From JBAVQS01 sp049694275 (GTDB lineage: Bacteria > Chloroflexota > Anaerolineae > UBA4142 > SHND01), in the NCBI GenBank assembly GCA_049694275.1, contig JBAVQS010000127.1:1-38296 (forward strand): a stretch of DNA of 38,296 nucleotides, written 5' to 3'. Position 1 is the first letter of the stretch. Each line of letters starts with the position of its first letter. The notes beneath the pieces are model-generated. The model ran no database searches. It saw only the letters and a program-made list of their open reading frames with translations, and had not been told where the DNA came from. Shown piece after piece: positions 30,378 to 38,046 of the stretch. The position numbers and the translations under genes were made by a program.

Positions 30378-32423
30378 ATGAAACAAAAGAGGAAAACTAC
30401 AGGTGGTGAGAGCTCCCGTCCCCCTTCTCAATCTCACCAACATGCAAGCGCTCCCCCAGTCGATCCAGAGTCAACCATGGACCTGAGCGCGTCCATCCAG
30501 AACCTACTTGCAGAGATGGCCCGTTACAAACAGGCCGAAGCGAAATTGGTACGCGAGCGAGAATTTTTCGACGCGCTGATGAAAAATTTTCCCGATCGCA
30601 TCTATTTCAAGGACCTGGCCTCCCACTTTATCCGCATCAATGAAGCTCAAGCCCGGGTGCTCGGAGTCTCTAGCCCGGCACATGTTCAGGGCAAGACCGA
30701 TTTCGATTTCTTTACCGAGGAACATGCGTGTGCGGCCTATGCCGACGAACAACGAATTGTCGCCACCGGCACACCTCTGATCGGCAAACTTGAAAAGGTG
30801 CGCAACGCCGACGGGACCTTTCGCTGGGTCACGGCAACCAAAGCTCCCATCCGCGACGCCGCCGGTCATATCACCGGCACATTTGGCATCTCGCGTGATG
30901 TGACCGAACAAAAGCAGCTCGAGGACGAACTGGAGCAGATCAAGGACTATCTCCAAACGCTGCTCGAAAATGCCAGCGATATTATCTATACCCTTGATCG
31001 AAACGGGCGTTTCACTTTTCTCAATCGCCGGGTCGAGCAAGTGAGCGATACGCCGACCGCGGAATTGATCGGGCGGCATTTTCTCACGACGGTCGCGCCC
31101 GAAGACCGCCAACTGCTCACCGAGCGATTGCGCCCTCTCCCACTCGAACAACCGCATTCCTTCCAGGTCCGCTTGCTGGCTACCAATCACGCCCGGATCG
31201 AAGCCGAGGTCCATACGGCGCCGATCCTCAAGGAGGGCGTATTTGTCGCCACGCTCGGCATTGCCCGCGACATGACTGAACGCAACGCGCTGGAGCGAAC
31301 GCTGCGCGCCGAGCGAGACCGACTGGACGCGATTCTGGGCAGTATGGCCGAAGGGGTGATTGTGGCCGATGCCCATCATCAATTGCAGTTGGTTAATCCT
31401 GCCGCAGAGACGCTGCTTGGGCTGCCGCGTCACGAATTGCTCGGGCGGAACCTGTCCGCGCTCACCCTCCCCATTACTTTGGATGATATGGCTACAAGCT
31501 CTGCCGAGCTACCCTTCCGCCCGGGGTTGCCGGGCCAGGTCCGCGCCTGGGGCTCGCGCATGCTGGACATTACGGTTACGGCGCTTTTGGACACTACCGG
31601 TAACCGGATCGGAACCGTCAGCCTGCTCCGCGATGTGACAGAGTCCATTCGCATCGACCAGATGAAGAGCGAATTTATCTCGCTGGTCTCGCACGAGCTA
31701 CGCGCGCCGCTCACCGCTATTAAGGGGTACACCGACCTGGTCGTCGAAGGCAATGTTGCGCCGCTTGAACAACAGGAATTCCTGGGGATTATCAAGACGA
31801 ATGTGGACCATCTGGTCGTCATGCTCAACGACCTCCTGGACATTTCCAGGGTCGAAGCGGGGCGCATCAAGCTCTATCCAACCCTCATTCCCCTGACGCC
31901 GATGCTCGGCGAAATTATTCGCACCTTGCGCCCCCAGTTCGAGGCCAAGGGGCAAAAGATTTATGCGCACCTTCCCAAAGGGGATGTGTGCGTGCTCGCG
32001 GACCGCGATCGGCTTTCACAGATCCTCTGGAACCTGCTCACCAATGCCCACAAGTACAGCCTGGACGGCGCAGTGATTCGCGTCCGTGTCGAGAACACCG
32101 TAGCGGATCGCTACACCGCTTGCAATCCGGAATTGATTGCCCAGCACACGCCCTTGCTCGCCATTACAGTCGAAGATGAGGGAATCGGCATCTCTGCCGA
32201 GGACCAGACCAAACTCTTTACCAAATTTTTTCGCGCGGACAATCCCTATACCCGCGCTGTAGGCGGGACCGGACTGGGGCTTGCCATCGTCAAGAGCTTT
32301 GTCGAAATGCACGGCGGCCACGTCTGGGTGGTTAGCCCGCTAAACGCCGAAGCCCGAACGGGCGCCCGCTTTACCTTTACCATCCCACTCATCCAAGACG
32401 CCACGCTCAATCCGATTCCCTAA
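30378..32423 (+). CDS. Soluble hybrid-free histidine kinase with three PAS domains
   Basis: 681 residues; the first ~33 are basic and low-complexity, and an internal ATG at 30477 is an alternative start, since neither has a clear ribosome site. There is no membrane helix, so the kinase is cytoplasmic. PAS1 (~63-180) has N-F-P-D-R-I-Y-F-K-D and ends G-I-S-R-D-V-T-E; PAS2 (~190-305) has S-D-I-I-Y-T-L-D-R-N-G-R-F; PAS3 (~310-425) has M-A-E-G-V-I-V-A-D and ends L-L-R-D-V-T-E. The HisKA domain has the phosphoacceptor in S-H439-E-L-R-A-P-L-T. The ATPase domain has N-L-L-T-N-A-H-K-Y-S (N box), D-E-G-I-G-I-S (G1) and G-T-G-L-G-L-A-I (G2). No haem or flavin motif is obvious, so the signal is unknown. 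No response regulator lies in the window. Confidence 0.94.
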   Translation: MKQKRKTTGGESSRPPSQSHQHASAPPVDPESTMDLSASIQNLLAEMARYKQAEAKLVREREFFDALMKNFPDRIYFKDLASHFIRINEAQARVLGVSSPAHVQGKTDFDFFTEEHACAAYADEQRIVATGTPLIGKLEKVRNADGTFRWVTATKAPIRDAAGHITGTFGISRDVTEQKQLEDELEQIKDYLQTLLENASDIIYTLDRNGRFTFLNRRVEQVSDTPTAELIGRHFLTTVAPEDRQLLTERLRPLPLEQPHSFQVRLLATNHARIEAEVHTAPILKEGVFVATLGIARDMTERNALERTLRAERDRLDAILGSMAEGVIVADAHHQLQLVNPAAETLLGLPRHELLGRNLSALTLPITLDDMATSSAELPFRPGLPGQVRAWGSRMLDITVTALLDTTGNRIGTVSLLRDVTESIRIDQMKSEFISLVSHELRAPLTAIKGYTDLVVEGNVAPLEQQEFLGIIKTNVDHLVVMLNDLLDISRVEAGRIKLYPTLIPLTPMLGEIIRTLRPQFEAKGQKIYAHLPKGDVCVLADRDRLSQILWNLLTNAHKYSLDGAVIRVRVENTVADRYTACNPELIAQHTPLLAITVEDEGIGISAEDQTKLFTKFFRADNPYTRAVGGTGLGLAIVKSFVEMHGGHVWVVSPLNAEARTGARFTFTIPLIQDATLNPIP

Positions 32424-32516
32424 CAGTCTGTTGGAGAGGAAATCTCGGCAACCACCGCTTGTGGTTTGGGACGCAGTTGAGGAGATTGAAGAGTTCATGC
32501 TCGTCGCCATGTAACA

Positions 32517-32543
32517 AACGCCCCGCAAAAATCGCGGGGCGTT
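32517..32543. terminator. Terminator between kinase and anti-sigma genes
   Basis: A perfect 10-bp GC-rich stem AACGCCCCGC / GCGGGGCGTT with a 7-nt A-rich loop, between two convergent genes. It can serve both the kinase (plus) and the anti-sigma gene (minus, which also gains a TTTGTT tail). Confidence 0.8.
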
Positions 32544-32555
32544 CCATTTCCTTGG

Positions 32556-33272
32556 CTAGTACGGGTATCCGTATTGGAGAATAATTGGCCCATTGGGAAC
32601 CTGCGCGCCGGCTTTCTGCTCAACGCTCACACAATACCAGTCAAACGCGCTGATGGTTTCGGCGGACAACACGAGCAACATGGTTCCGCCATTACTATCT
32701 ACTTGAAATAACCCCGCCGGGATCATTTGGTCCTTGTGGCCCAGCCAGAACTCGTAGGTCTTGTCGGAGGCAAGCGGCGTCAGTCCTGTAACGACAAGGA
32801 CTGCTTTGTTCGCGTCCGGCGCCATCACCAGCCTGCCGCGCGCTCCGGTCGCCCCCTGTGTTCCGACGAGAGGATGCGCCTGCGCATTGGGGTCATTCAT
32901 AATGTCCGCTATCTCGCGTTCCTGGTTGGTCTGGGTAATAAAAGGGAGCGCCAGAAACCCAACCAGCATAGTCAGACCTATTGCCAGGAGCGGGATGAAC
33001 CAACCGGCAAGGTGGAGGGGGTGAGCGGCGGAGTGGGTCCGCGCCAGGTCGTCATGAATTCGCGCAAAAAGCTTGTGCCTGGTTTCGGCCGACGGCGGGA
33101 CCGGTTCAACACCACGCGGCAGCAGGTTGACGATCGACCGGGTCTCATGCAATGCGGCGCGGCAACGCGCACAACGCTTGAGATGCGCCTCCAACTGTTG
33201 CCGGTCCTCCCCTTCCAAAGCGCCCAGCGCATATGTCGCAATCTGTTCTTGAAAAGGGTCGTTCAAGCTCAT
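32556..33272 (-). CDS. RskA-like anti-sigma factor with zinc-binding ZAS domain, no sigma partner
   Basis: 238 residues. The N-terminus has the zinc anti-sigma (ZAS) motif H30-L-K-R-C34-A-R-C37 with an upstream Y-A-L-G-A-L-E-G-E-D helix, so it should bind an ECF sigma factor in the cytoplasm. A membrane helix lies at ~88-110 (W-F-I-P-L-L-A-I-G-L-T-M-L-V-G). The outer C-terminal part is an RskA (PF10099) domain: A-V-L-V-V-T-G-L-T-P-L-A-S-D-K-T-Y-E-F-W-L. Such proteins hold a sigma factor at the membrane until regulated proteolysis frees it. The sigma gene is normally the adjacent upstream gene, but here the upstream gene is RNase J. The partner must be elsewhere or lost. Confidence 0.9.
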   Translation of the reverse strand: MSLNDPFQEQIATYALGALEGEDRQQLEAHLKRCARCRAALHETRSIVNLLPRGVEPVPPSAETRHKLFARIHDDLARTHSAAHPLHLAGWFIPLLAIGLTMLVGFLALPFITQTNQEREIADIMNDPNAQAHPLVGTQGATGARGRLVMAPDANKAVLVVTGLTPLASDKTYEFWLGHKDQMIPAGLFQVDSNGGTMLLVLSAETISAFDWYCVSVEQKAGAQVPNGPIILQYGYPY

Positions 33273-33328
33273 ACGGTTCCATTCATGTTCTACTCCTATT
33301 ACGTCCGATTCCCCGGTCCTGAATTCAA

Positions 33329-33359
33329 GACCCGAGGGGTTTTAAAAACCCCTCGGGTC
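33329..33359. terminator. Long perfect hairpin between RNase J and anti-sigma genes
   Basis: GACCCGAGGGGTTTT (33329-33343) pairs perfectly with its complement at 33345-33359 around one base, and the plus-strand side continues CCTTTT. It lies in the 148-bp gap 33273-33420. Orientation suits either strand. It is the strongest secondary structure of the region. Confidence 0.7.
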
Positions 33360-33387
33360 CTTTTGGCGCTATCCTCAAGTTTGACCG

Positions 33388-33406
33388 GGGGTTTTGGCAA
33401 AACCCC
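33388..33406. terminator. Second hairpin downstream of RNase J
   Basis: GGGGTTTT / AAAACCCC with a 3-nt loop. The arms repeat the core of the neighbouring hairpin (GGGGTTTT...AAAACCCC). It starts 15 bp beyond the RNase J stop and probably stabilises the 3' end or ends transcription together with the first hairpin. Confidence 0.55.
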
Positions 33407-33420
33407 TTACATCGCTACTT

Positions 33421-35064
33421 TTACATCTCGGTGACCACCGGAATTACCATTGGGCGGCGGCGCGTATGTTGATAGAGATATTGGCCAAGCACATCCTTGA
33501 GCATCTGGCTCAAGCCGGTGTCGTGCGCGCTCCGGATTACCGCTTCGCGGATTTGCTCTTTGGCCCCGGCAATAATATCCTCCGCCATCGGAGCATAAAC
33601 AAACCCGCGTGTTTCAATCTCCGGCCCAAAGACAATCTCGCGGGTCCGAGAATCAATGCCGACCATGGCGATGAAAAAGCCATCCTGCGACAGGTGATGA
33701 CGGTCGCGCAGCACGACATTGCCAATATCCCCAACGCCGAGACCATCCACCATTACATCCATCGCGCTCGCGGTCTCTGGCAATACACGCCCATGCCCGC
33801 TTTCGTCAAACTCGACGATCGCTCCGTTCTCGATCACAAAGACATGATCGGGCGCCATACCCAGCGATTGCGCAAGCCGCGCATGCAGGACCAGATGGCG
33901 ATACTCGCCGTGGATGGGGATAAAATAGCGGGGGTGAACCAGGTTGAGCATTAGCTTTTCCTCTTCCTGGCTCGCATGTCCCGAGACGTGCACATTCATC
34001 AGGTTTTCGTAATAGACGGTCGCTCCTTCACGGAACAGGTTGTTGAGCGTCTTGTTGACTAGCTCTTCATTTCCGGGAATCGTCGTCGCCGAGAGGATGA
34101 CCGTGTCGCCGGGCACAAGCATGACCTGGCGATGCTCGCGGTTCGCCATCCGGGCGAGCGCGCTGGTTGGCTCACCCTGTCCCCCCGTGCAGACAATCGC
34201 AATCTCGTTCCGGGCATAATCGTCAATCTCATCCGGCCGGATCAGCAGATTGGGCGGACAGCGTAGATAGCCCAGCTCTTCGGCCATCTTTACATTATCC
34301 TGCATGGAGCGCCCGATAATGCACACTTTGCGGCTAAAGCGGGCGGCGGCGTCAATCGCCTGCTGGATGCGCGAGATATTGGAGGCAAAAGTAGCAACAA
34401 TCACACGCCCTTCCGCCAGCGCCATGATTCGCGCAAACGTCTCGGCAATGATCTGCTCGGAAGGGGTATGCCCGGGCGTGTCGGCGTTGGTGCTGTCGCT
34501 CATCAGTGCGAGCACTCCCCGCCCCCCCACCTCGGCCAATTTTGCGAAATCGGTCAATTCGCCATCCACCGGGCTCGGGTCGAACTTGTAATCCCCCGAA
34601 TGGACCACCGTGCCAATCGGGGTGGTGATTGCCAGCCCGACCCCATCCGGAATCGAATGGCTGACATGAAAAGTCTCCACCTGGAACGGGCCCAAATCGA
34701 TTCGGGCGTGCTCGCCAATGGTATGAATGACCGCGTCGCGAATCTTGTGCGCCTTGAGCTTGACCTCGATCAGGCCAACGGTCAGGCGCGTGCCGTACAA
34801 CGGAACATTGAGCTTGGGGAGAATATAGGGAAGCGCGCCAATATGGTCTTCATGCCCGTGAGTAATCACGATGCCACGAACCTTGTCGCGGTTCTCGAGC
34901 AAATAGGTAATATCCGGGATGACAATATCGACGCCGAGCATGTCCTGTTCCGGGAACATGAGCCCGGCATCAATCACCATGATGGCGTCGTCATATTCGA
35001 GCGCCATCATGTTTTTGCCAATCTCGCCCAATCCGCCGAGGGGAATAATCCGTAGGTTTGGCAT
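33421..35064 (-). CDS. rnj: Ribonuclease J
   Basis: 547 residues, the usual RNase J length. The metallo-beta-lactamase/beta-CASP core has T-H69-G-H71-E-D73-H74-I-G, the zinc-binding motif, preceded by G-G-L-G-E-I-G-K-N, the RNase J-specific N-terminal loop. Further motifs include H-S-I-P-D-G, the H-S-G-D-Y-K-F-D strand, S-D-S-T-N-A, T-F-A-S-N-I-S-R-I, I-V-C-T-G-G-Q-G-E-P and H-V-S-G-H-A (beta-CASP), and I-H-G-E-Y-R-H-L. The enzyme is a 5'-3' exo- and endoribonuclease of mRNA decay and rRNA maturation, in the cytoplasm. It lies 6 nt after the uracil-DNA glycosylase gene and they are probably co-transcribed. Confidence 0.96.
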   Translation of the reverse strand: MPNLRIIPLGGLGEIGKNMMALEYDDAIMVIDAGLMFPEQDMLGVDIVIPDITYLLENRDKVRGIVITHGHEDHIGALPYILPKLNVPLYGTRLTVGLIEVKLKAHKIRDAVIHTIGEHARIDLGPFQVETFHVSHSIPDGVGLAITTPIGTVVHSGDYKFDPSPVDGELTDFAKLAEVGGRGVLALMSDSTNADTPGHTPSEQIIAETFARIMALAEGRVIVATFASNISRIQQAIDAAARFSRKVCIIGRSMQDNVKMAEELGYLRCPPNLLIRPDEIDDYARNEIAIVCTGGQGEPTSALARMANREHRQVMLVPGDTVILSATTIPGNEELVNKTLNNLFREGATVYYENLMNVHVSGHASQEEEKLMLNLVHPRYFIPIHGEYRHLVLHARLAQSLGMAPDHVFVIENGAIVEFDESGHGRVLPETASAMDVMVDGLGVGDIGNVVLRDRHHLSQDGFFIAMVGIDSRTREIVFGPEIETRGFVYAPMAEDIIAGAKEQIREAVIRSAHDTGLSQMLKDVLGQYLYQHTRRRPMVIPVVTEM

Positions 35065-35070
35065 TCGGGG

Positions 35071-35700
35071 TTAGAACATTTTCAATTGCTCGGGCGGCGG
35101 GGTGTCCTTGGGTTTTGAGCCATCGCCAGAGGGAATCTTGCCAGGGTTGTTAATATAGTCCGGTAGCTTTTTGAAATCCTCTTCCATGACCGGTTTCAAT
35201 TTGGGATTGTGCAGCGCGGCCGCCGGATGGAACATGGCAACCAGAACGAGGTCGCCAAAGCGAAATGCCTTGCCGTGAATCTCCGAGATTTTCTTGTTGG
35301 GAAACCAGCGCGCCATCGCAAACCGACTGATGGTGACAATGACCCTGGGCTTGATCAGCTCAATCTGCTTGTCGAGCCAGGCGCGGCACGCCTCGATCTC
35401 GTCGGGCTGCGGATCACGGTTTCCAGGCGGCCGGCATTTGACGACATTTGCGATAAAGACATCCTCGCGCTTTAATCCAATTAAAGCGAGGAGTTCGTTC
35501 AAATACTGGCCCGACGGCCCAACAAACGGCCGCCCTTGCCGGTCTTCTTGCTGCCCCGGTCCTTCGCCGATAAACATAATCCTGGCGGTTGCAGGCCCTT
35601 CGCCGGGCACGGCCTGGATGCGACCCTGGGCCAGGACACAGCGCTTACAGACCTTGATTTGAGCAGTCAGATCGGTGAGATTGTTGGCAGGTTCAGACAT
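35071..35700 (-). CDS. Uracil-DNA glycosylase, family 4 (iron-sulfur)
   Basis: 209 residues from an ATG ~46 nt after its promoter's predicted start. Motif A is G-E-G-P-G-Q-Q-E-D (residues 45-53); motif B near the C-terminus is H-P-A-A-A-L. Four cysteines at 18, 21, 89 and 105 (C-x2-C ... K-C-R-P-P-G-N-R-D ... E-A-C-R) are the 4Fe-4S ligands of family-4 enzymes such as Thermus and Archaeoglobus UDGa. The enzyme removes uracil from DNA, made by cytosine deamination or misincorporation. The C-terminal ~25 residues are Pro/Lys-rich. It shares a promoter with RNase J, a genetic pairing I cannot explain by function. Confidence 0.95.
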   Translation of the reverse strand: MSEPANNLTDLTAQIKVCKRCVLAQGRIQAVPGEGPATARIMFIGEGPGQQEDRQGRPFVGPSGQYLNELLALIGLKREDVFIANVVKCRPPGNRDPQPDEIEACRAWLDKQIELIKPRVIVTISRFAMARWFPNKKISEIHGKAFRFGDLVLVAMFHPAAALHNPKLKPVMEEDFKKLPDYINNPGKIPSGDGSKPKDTPPPEQLKMF

Positions 35701-35752
35701 GGAATTATCCTCGGTCAGCCTGAATACAGGCGAGGTTAAGTTTGCTGCGGCT

Positions 35753-35781
35753 ATTATACCCTACTCCCCTGCCCCTTTCAA
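35753..35781 (-). promoter_or_regulatory. Promoter of the UDG-RNase J unit
   Basis: On the minus strand TTGAAA (complement at 35776-35781), a 17-bp spacer and a perfect TATAAT (complement at 35753-35758). Predicted start ~35746, 46 nt before the ATG at 35700. Confidence 0.7.
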
Positions 35782-35811
35782 CAATCCATTACAGGTGATT
35801 CCTCACATTTC

Positions 35812-35868
35812 GTAGGGGCAGCGGCTTGTCCCTGCCATGGCCGGGCGAGCACAAGGCGTCGCCCCTAC
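35812..35868. repeat. 57-bp palindromic intergenic element
   Basis: GTAGGGGC (35812-35819) and GCCCCTAC (35861-35868) are perfect inverted ends around a GC-rich core (C-T-T-G-T-C-C-C-T-G-C-C ... A-C-A-A-G-G-C-G). The form GTAGGGGC-core-GCCCCTAC is typical of small non-coding REP/MITE-like repeats. The gap contains no gene. Confidence 0.55.
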
Positions 35869-35965
35869 TTGTGCTTAATCACCACTCCATTATCGTATAG
35901 ACCTGTCCTTTTCGGATAGCGACCGATGAATTTTGAACAAATCCGGAGAATCCGCCGTCTAGCTA

Positions 35966-35994
35966 TTGAAAGCTTTTGATACTTGTGCTAAGAT
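35966..35994 (+). promoter_or_regulatory. Promoter of the L,D-transpeptidase gene
   Basis: TTGAAA (35966-35971), a 17-bp spacer and TAAGAT (35989-35994). Predicted start ~36001; the ~45-nt leader begins with the palindrome CTCCGCGGAG (36004-36013) and ends with GAGG 5 nt before the ATG. Confidence 0.65.
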
Positions 35995-36045
35995 GACCTC
36001 ACGCTCCGCGGAGGTTTATCGGTCCATCCACATAACGAGGTTGCT

Positions 36046-36924
36046 ATGAAAAAAATCCACTATCCTCTCCTGGTCCTGGCATTTATCGTCGCCATTCTAT
36101 TCCCCATGTCTGCCAGCGCCGCCGGCCCGCAATGGGTGACGGTGAACTGGGGAGACACCCTATCCGCCATCGCTTCCCGCAACGGCACCACAGTTAACGC
36201 GCTCATGCAGACCAACCGCCTGCCCAATCCGAACTTTGTCTATGCAGGCCAACGGCTGCTCATCCCCACAAGCAGTGCGCCTGCCAGCGCGCCCGCTTCA
36301 GCCGGAGTGCCCAGCGCGGCGAACTCGGCTTTTTATACGGTTCATGCCGGCGATACACTTTACAGCATCGCTTCACGCTATGGAATCAGCACGGCGGCCA
36401 TTGCCCAGACAAACGGGATCTGGAACTATGACTTTATCTATACCGGCCAGGTATTAAAGATTCCGGGCGCTTCAGCCCCATCGAATCCCGCCCAGCCCAC
36501 CCTCTTCCCGCCGGCGGCGCAAGCCACCCCGGCCCCGGCGGTCAATGCACCGGTTGGCGGCAAATGGATCGACGTCAACATTAGCAAACAGACGATCACG
36601 GCTTTTGATGGTTCGACCGCGCTCAAGACGGTCCTCGTCTCGACCGGCATTGCCGTTCATCCCACTGTAGTTGGACGCTTTGCCATCTATAGCAAGTATG
36701 CCGCCTACAACATGAGCGGGGGAACGCCCGGCGTCGATTACTATTACCTGCCCAACGTCCCGTGGACCATGTATTTCTACAGCGGCTATGCCATCCACGG
36801 CACCTACTGGCATCACAACTTTGGTCATCCGATGAGCCACGGCTGCGTCAACCTGACCATCGCCGACGCCAAATGGTTCTACGACTGGGCGCCCATTGGG
36901 ACGCCGGTGATCACGCATTATTGA
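36046..36924 (+). CDS. LysM-LysM-L,D-transpeptidase (YkuD) secreted wall enzyme
   Basis: 292 residues. A signal peptide runs to about residue 25 (M-K-K-I-H-Y-P-L-L-V-L ... S-A-S-A-A). Two LysM domains bind peptidoglycan: ~28-72 (V-N-W-G-D-T-L-S-A-I-A) and ~95-140 (V-H-A-G-D-T-L-Y-S-I-A), joined by Ala/Ser/Pro linkers. Residues ~170-292 form the YkuD domain with His251 in Y-A-I-H-G-T and the catalytic motif S-H-G-C267-V-N. L,D-transpeptidases make 3-3 cross-links or attach proteins to peptidoglycan, using an acyl-Cys intermediate. The gene is a single unit with a strong terminator. Presence in a Chloroflexota-like genome supports a wall with some peptidoglycan. Confidence 0.95.
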   Translation: MKKIHYPLLVLAFIVAILFPMSASAAGPQWVTVNWGDTLSAIASRNGTTVNALMQTNRLPNPNFVYAGQRLLIPTSSAPASAPASAGVPSAANSAFYTVHAGDTLYSIASRYGISTAAIAQTNGIWNYDFIYTGQVLKIPGASAPSNPAQPTLFPPAAQATPAPAVNAPVGGKWIDVNISKQTITAFDGSTALKTVLVSTGIAVHPTVVGRFAIYSKYAAYNMSGGTPGVDYYYLPNVPWTMYFYSGYAIHGTYWHHNFGHPMSHGCVNLTIADAKWFYDWAPIGTPVITHY

Positions 36925-36989
36925 TTGTGCGACATGCCAGTCCCTGGCCAAGATGGCGAACGTTTTTGACACAATACCATGACACTGAG

Positions 36990-37017
36990 GACGGTCTCTA
37001 CGTGAGACCGTCTTTTT
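36990..37017 (+). terminator. Rho-independent terminator of the L,D-transpeptidase gene
   Basis: A perfect 9-bp stem GACGGTCTC / GAGACCGTC with a 5-nt loop followed by TTTTT. It starts 66 bp after the stop codon. Confidence 0.92.
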
Positions 37018-37199
37018 GTTCGCTTGAAATCACCGCTATTTCAGGGTTAAACTCCGGTTTCGCGGATTGCATCCATTACCCGATTGAGATTAATGTCCCT
37101 GTAAGGGGCGCATAGAGCGCATTCACAATAGAGTTTGGCCCCTCTATCTTGGCCGTAACAAAATCCCGCGTCTCAAGACAGAATAGATGTAGATATCAA

Positions 37200-37221
37200 G
37201 CGCCTGCCTCCAAGCAGGCGC
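37200..37221. other. GC-rich hairpin upstream of msrA
   Basis: GCGCCTGC / GCAGGCGC, 8-bp perfect stem and 6-nt loop, 35 nt before the msrA ATG. It may be an mRNA leader structure or a terminator for upstream transcription; there is no T tract. The rest of the 37018-37256 gap shows no gene. Confidence 0.4.
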
Positions 37222-37256
37222 AGCACCTGTGATTGCATTTTGAGGAGGAATGAAAA

Positions 37257-37829
37257 ATGGCGCAACCGATGAATGGGTCCGCAAATATCCCGGCTGGCAA
37301 AGAAGTCGCCATTCTGGGTGGCGGCTGTTTCTGGTGCACAGAAGCAGTTTTTACGGAATTAAGAGGTGTAGAAAAGGTAGAGTCGGGTTACTCCGGCGGC
37401 AAGGTCGCCAATCCTACCTACCAGCAGGTCTGCACGGGAACGACCGGGCATGCCGAAGTGGCGCAGGTCACCTTTGACCCCAGTGTCCTTTCCTATGCAG
37501 ACCTTCTCCGGGTATTTTTCACGGTCCACGACCCGACGACGTTGAACCGACAGGGGGCGGATGTGGGCAATCAATACCGCTCGGTTATCTTTTATAACGA
37601 CCCCAAGCAAAAAGAGACCGCCGAACAGGTCATCCAGGAAATACAAACGCAAAAAATCTGGGATCATCCAATTGTCACGCAGTTAGTGCCCGCACAGCCC
37701 TTTTACAAGGCGGAGGATTATCATCAAGAGTACTTTGCCAACAATCCCAATCAGCCCTACTGTCGAGTCGTGATTGCCCCCAAAGTCCAGAAATTCCGCA
37801 AACACTGGCAGGAAAAGCTTTATCGATAG
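37257..37829 (+). CDS. msrA: Peptide methionine sulfoxide reductase A
   Basis: 190 residues; GAGGAGG lies ~8 nt before the ATG. The catalytic motif G-G-C24-F-W-C27-T-E-A is present with the nucleophile at Cys24; many MsrA enzymes have G-C-F-W-x, and a cysteine here is a common variant. G-Y-S-G-G, G-H-A-E-V, Q-G-A-D-V-G-N-Q-Y-R-S-V-I-F and A-E-D-Y-H-Q-E-Y all match the family. A late Cys near residue 174 (P-Y-C-R-V) is a candidate resolving residue. The enzyme reduces methionine-S-sulfoxide with thioredoxin, repairing oxidised proteins. No msrB neighbour is seen. The gene stands between terminators. Confidence 0.95.
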   Translation: MAQPMNGSANIPAGKEVAILGGGCFWCTEAVFTELRGVEKVESGYSGGKVANPTYQQVCTGTTGHAEVAQVTFDPSVLSYADLLRVFFTVHDPTTLNRQGADVGNQYRSVIFYNDPKQKETAEQVIQEIQTQKIWDHPIVTQLVPAQPFYKAEDYHQEYFANNPNQPYCRVVIAPKVQKFRKHWQEKLYR

Positions 37830-37835
37830 CGCGCG

Positions 37836-37865
37836 AGCCCCTCACTACAAGTACTGTGAGGGGCT
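37836..37865 (+). terminator. Hairpin after msrA
   Basis: AGCCCCTCAC / GTGAGGGGCT, a perfect 10-bp stem with a 10-nt loop, 7 bp after the msrA stop. There is no clear T run, so termination strength is uncertain. Confidence 0.65.
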
Positions 37866-37898
37866 ACATTTAGTGGTCCGTGTAGTTCTTACCCACTA

Positions 37899-37933
37899 GA
37901 GGTATTTACCTCGACCGGTTTTTGTAGTAGAAT
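37899..37933 (+). promoter_or_regulatory. dnaN promoter candidate with overlapping operator-like palindrome
   Basis: TTTACC (37905-37910), a 17-bp spacer and TAGAAT (37928-37933) give a start near 37940 and a ~107-nt leader. The perfect palindrome GAGGTA-TT-TACCTC (37899-37912) covers the -35, so a bound repressor would block the promoter. No DnaA box (TTATNCACA) was seen. Confidence 0.45.
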
Positions 37934-38046
37934 GGTTGTTACAGTAAAGTTATCGCTTGCAATGCCAAAAGGAATCAAATTTCTCGACTGTCAGGCGTCC
38001 TTTACATTTTGCAAGCCAAAATCCGTATTCTCCTGAGGTGCGACCG

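Larger units (their letters stand above)
35701..36045. other. Divergent intergenic region between UDG and L,D-transpeptidase genes
   Basis: 345 bp with a promoter on each strand and a palindromic repeat in the middle, all annotated separately. The rest is moderately AT-rich and holds no credible gene or known RNA. Confidence 0.6.

Noticed and set aside
30148..30381. A 77-codon frame from TTG whose stop overlaps the kinase start (ATGA)
   Set aside because: The overlap is suggestive, but there is no ribosome site, the start is weak, the sequence is Pro-rich without family likeness, and the proximal promoter lies inside it.
35812..35868. A CRISPR repeat or tRNA-like element
   Set aside because: There is a single palindromic unit, no repeat-spacer series and no cloverleaf with CCA end.
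37934..38046. A replication origin upstream of dnaN
   Set aside because: No DnaA box or AT-rich unwinding cluster was seen and dnaA is not adjacent.
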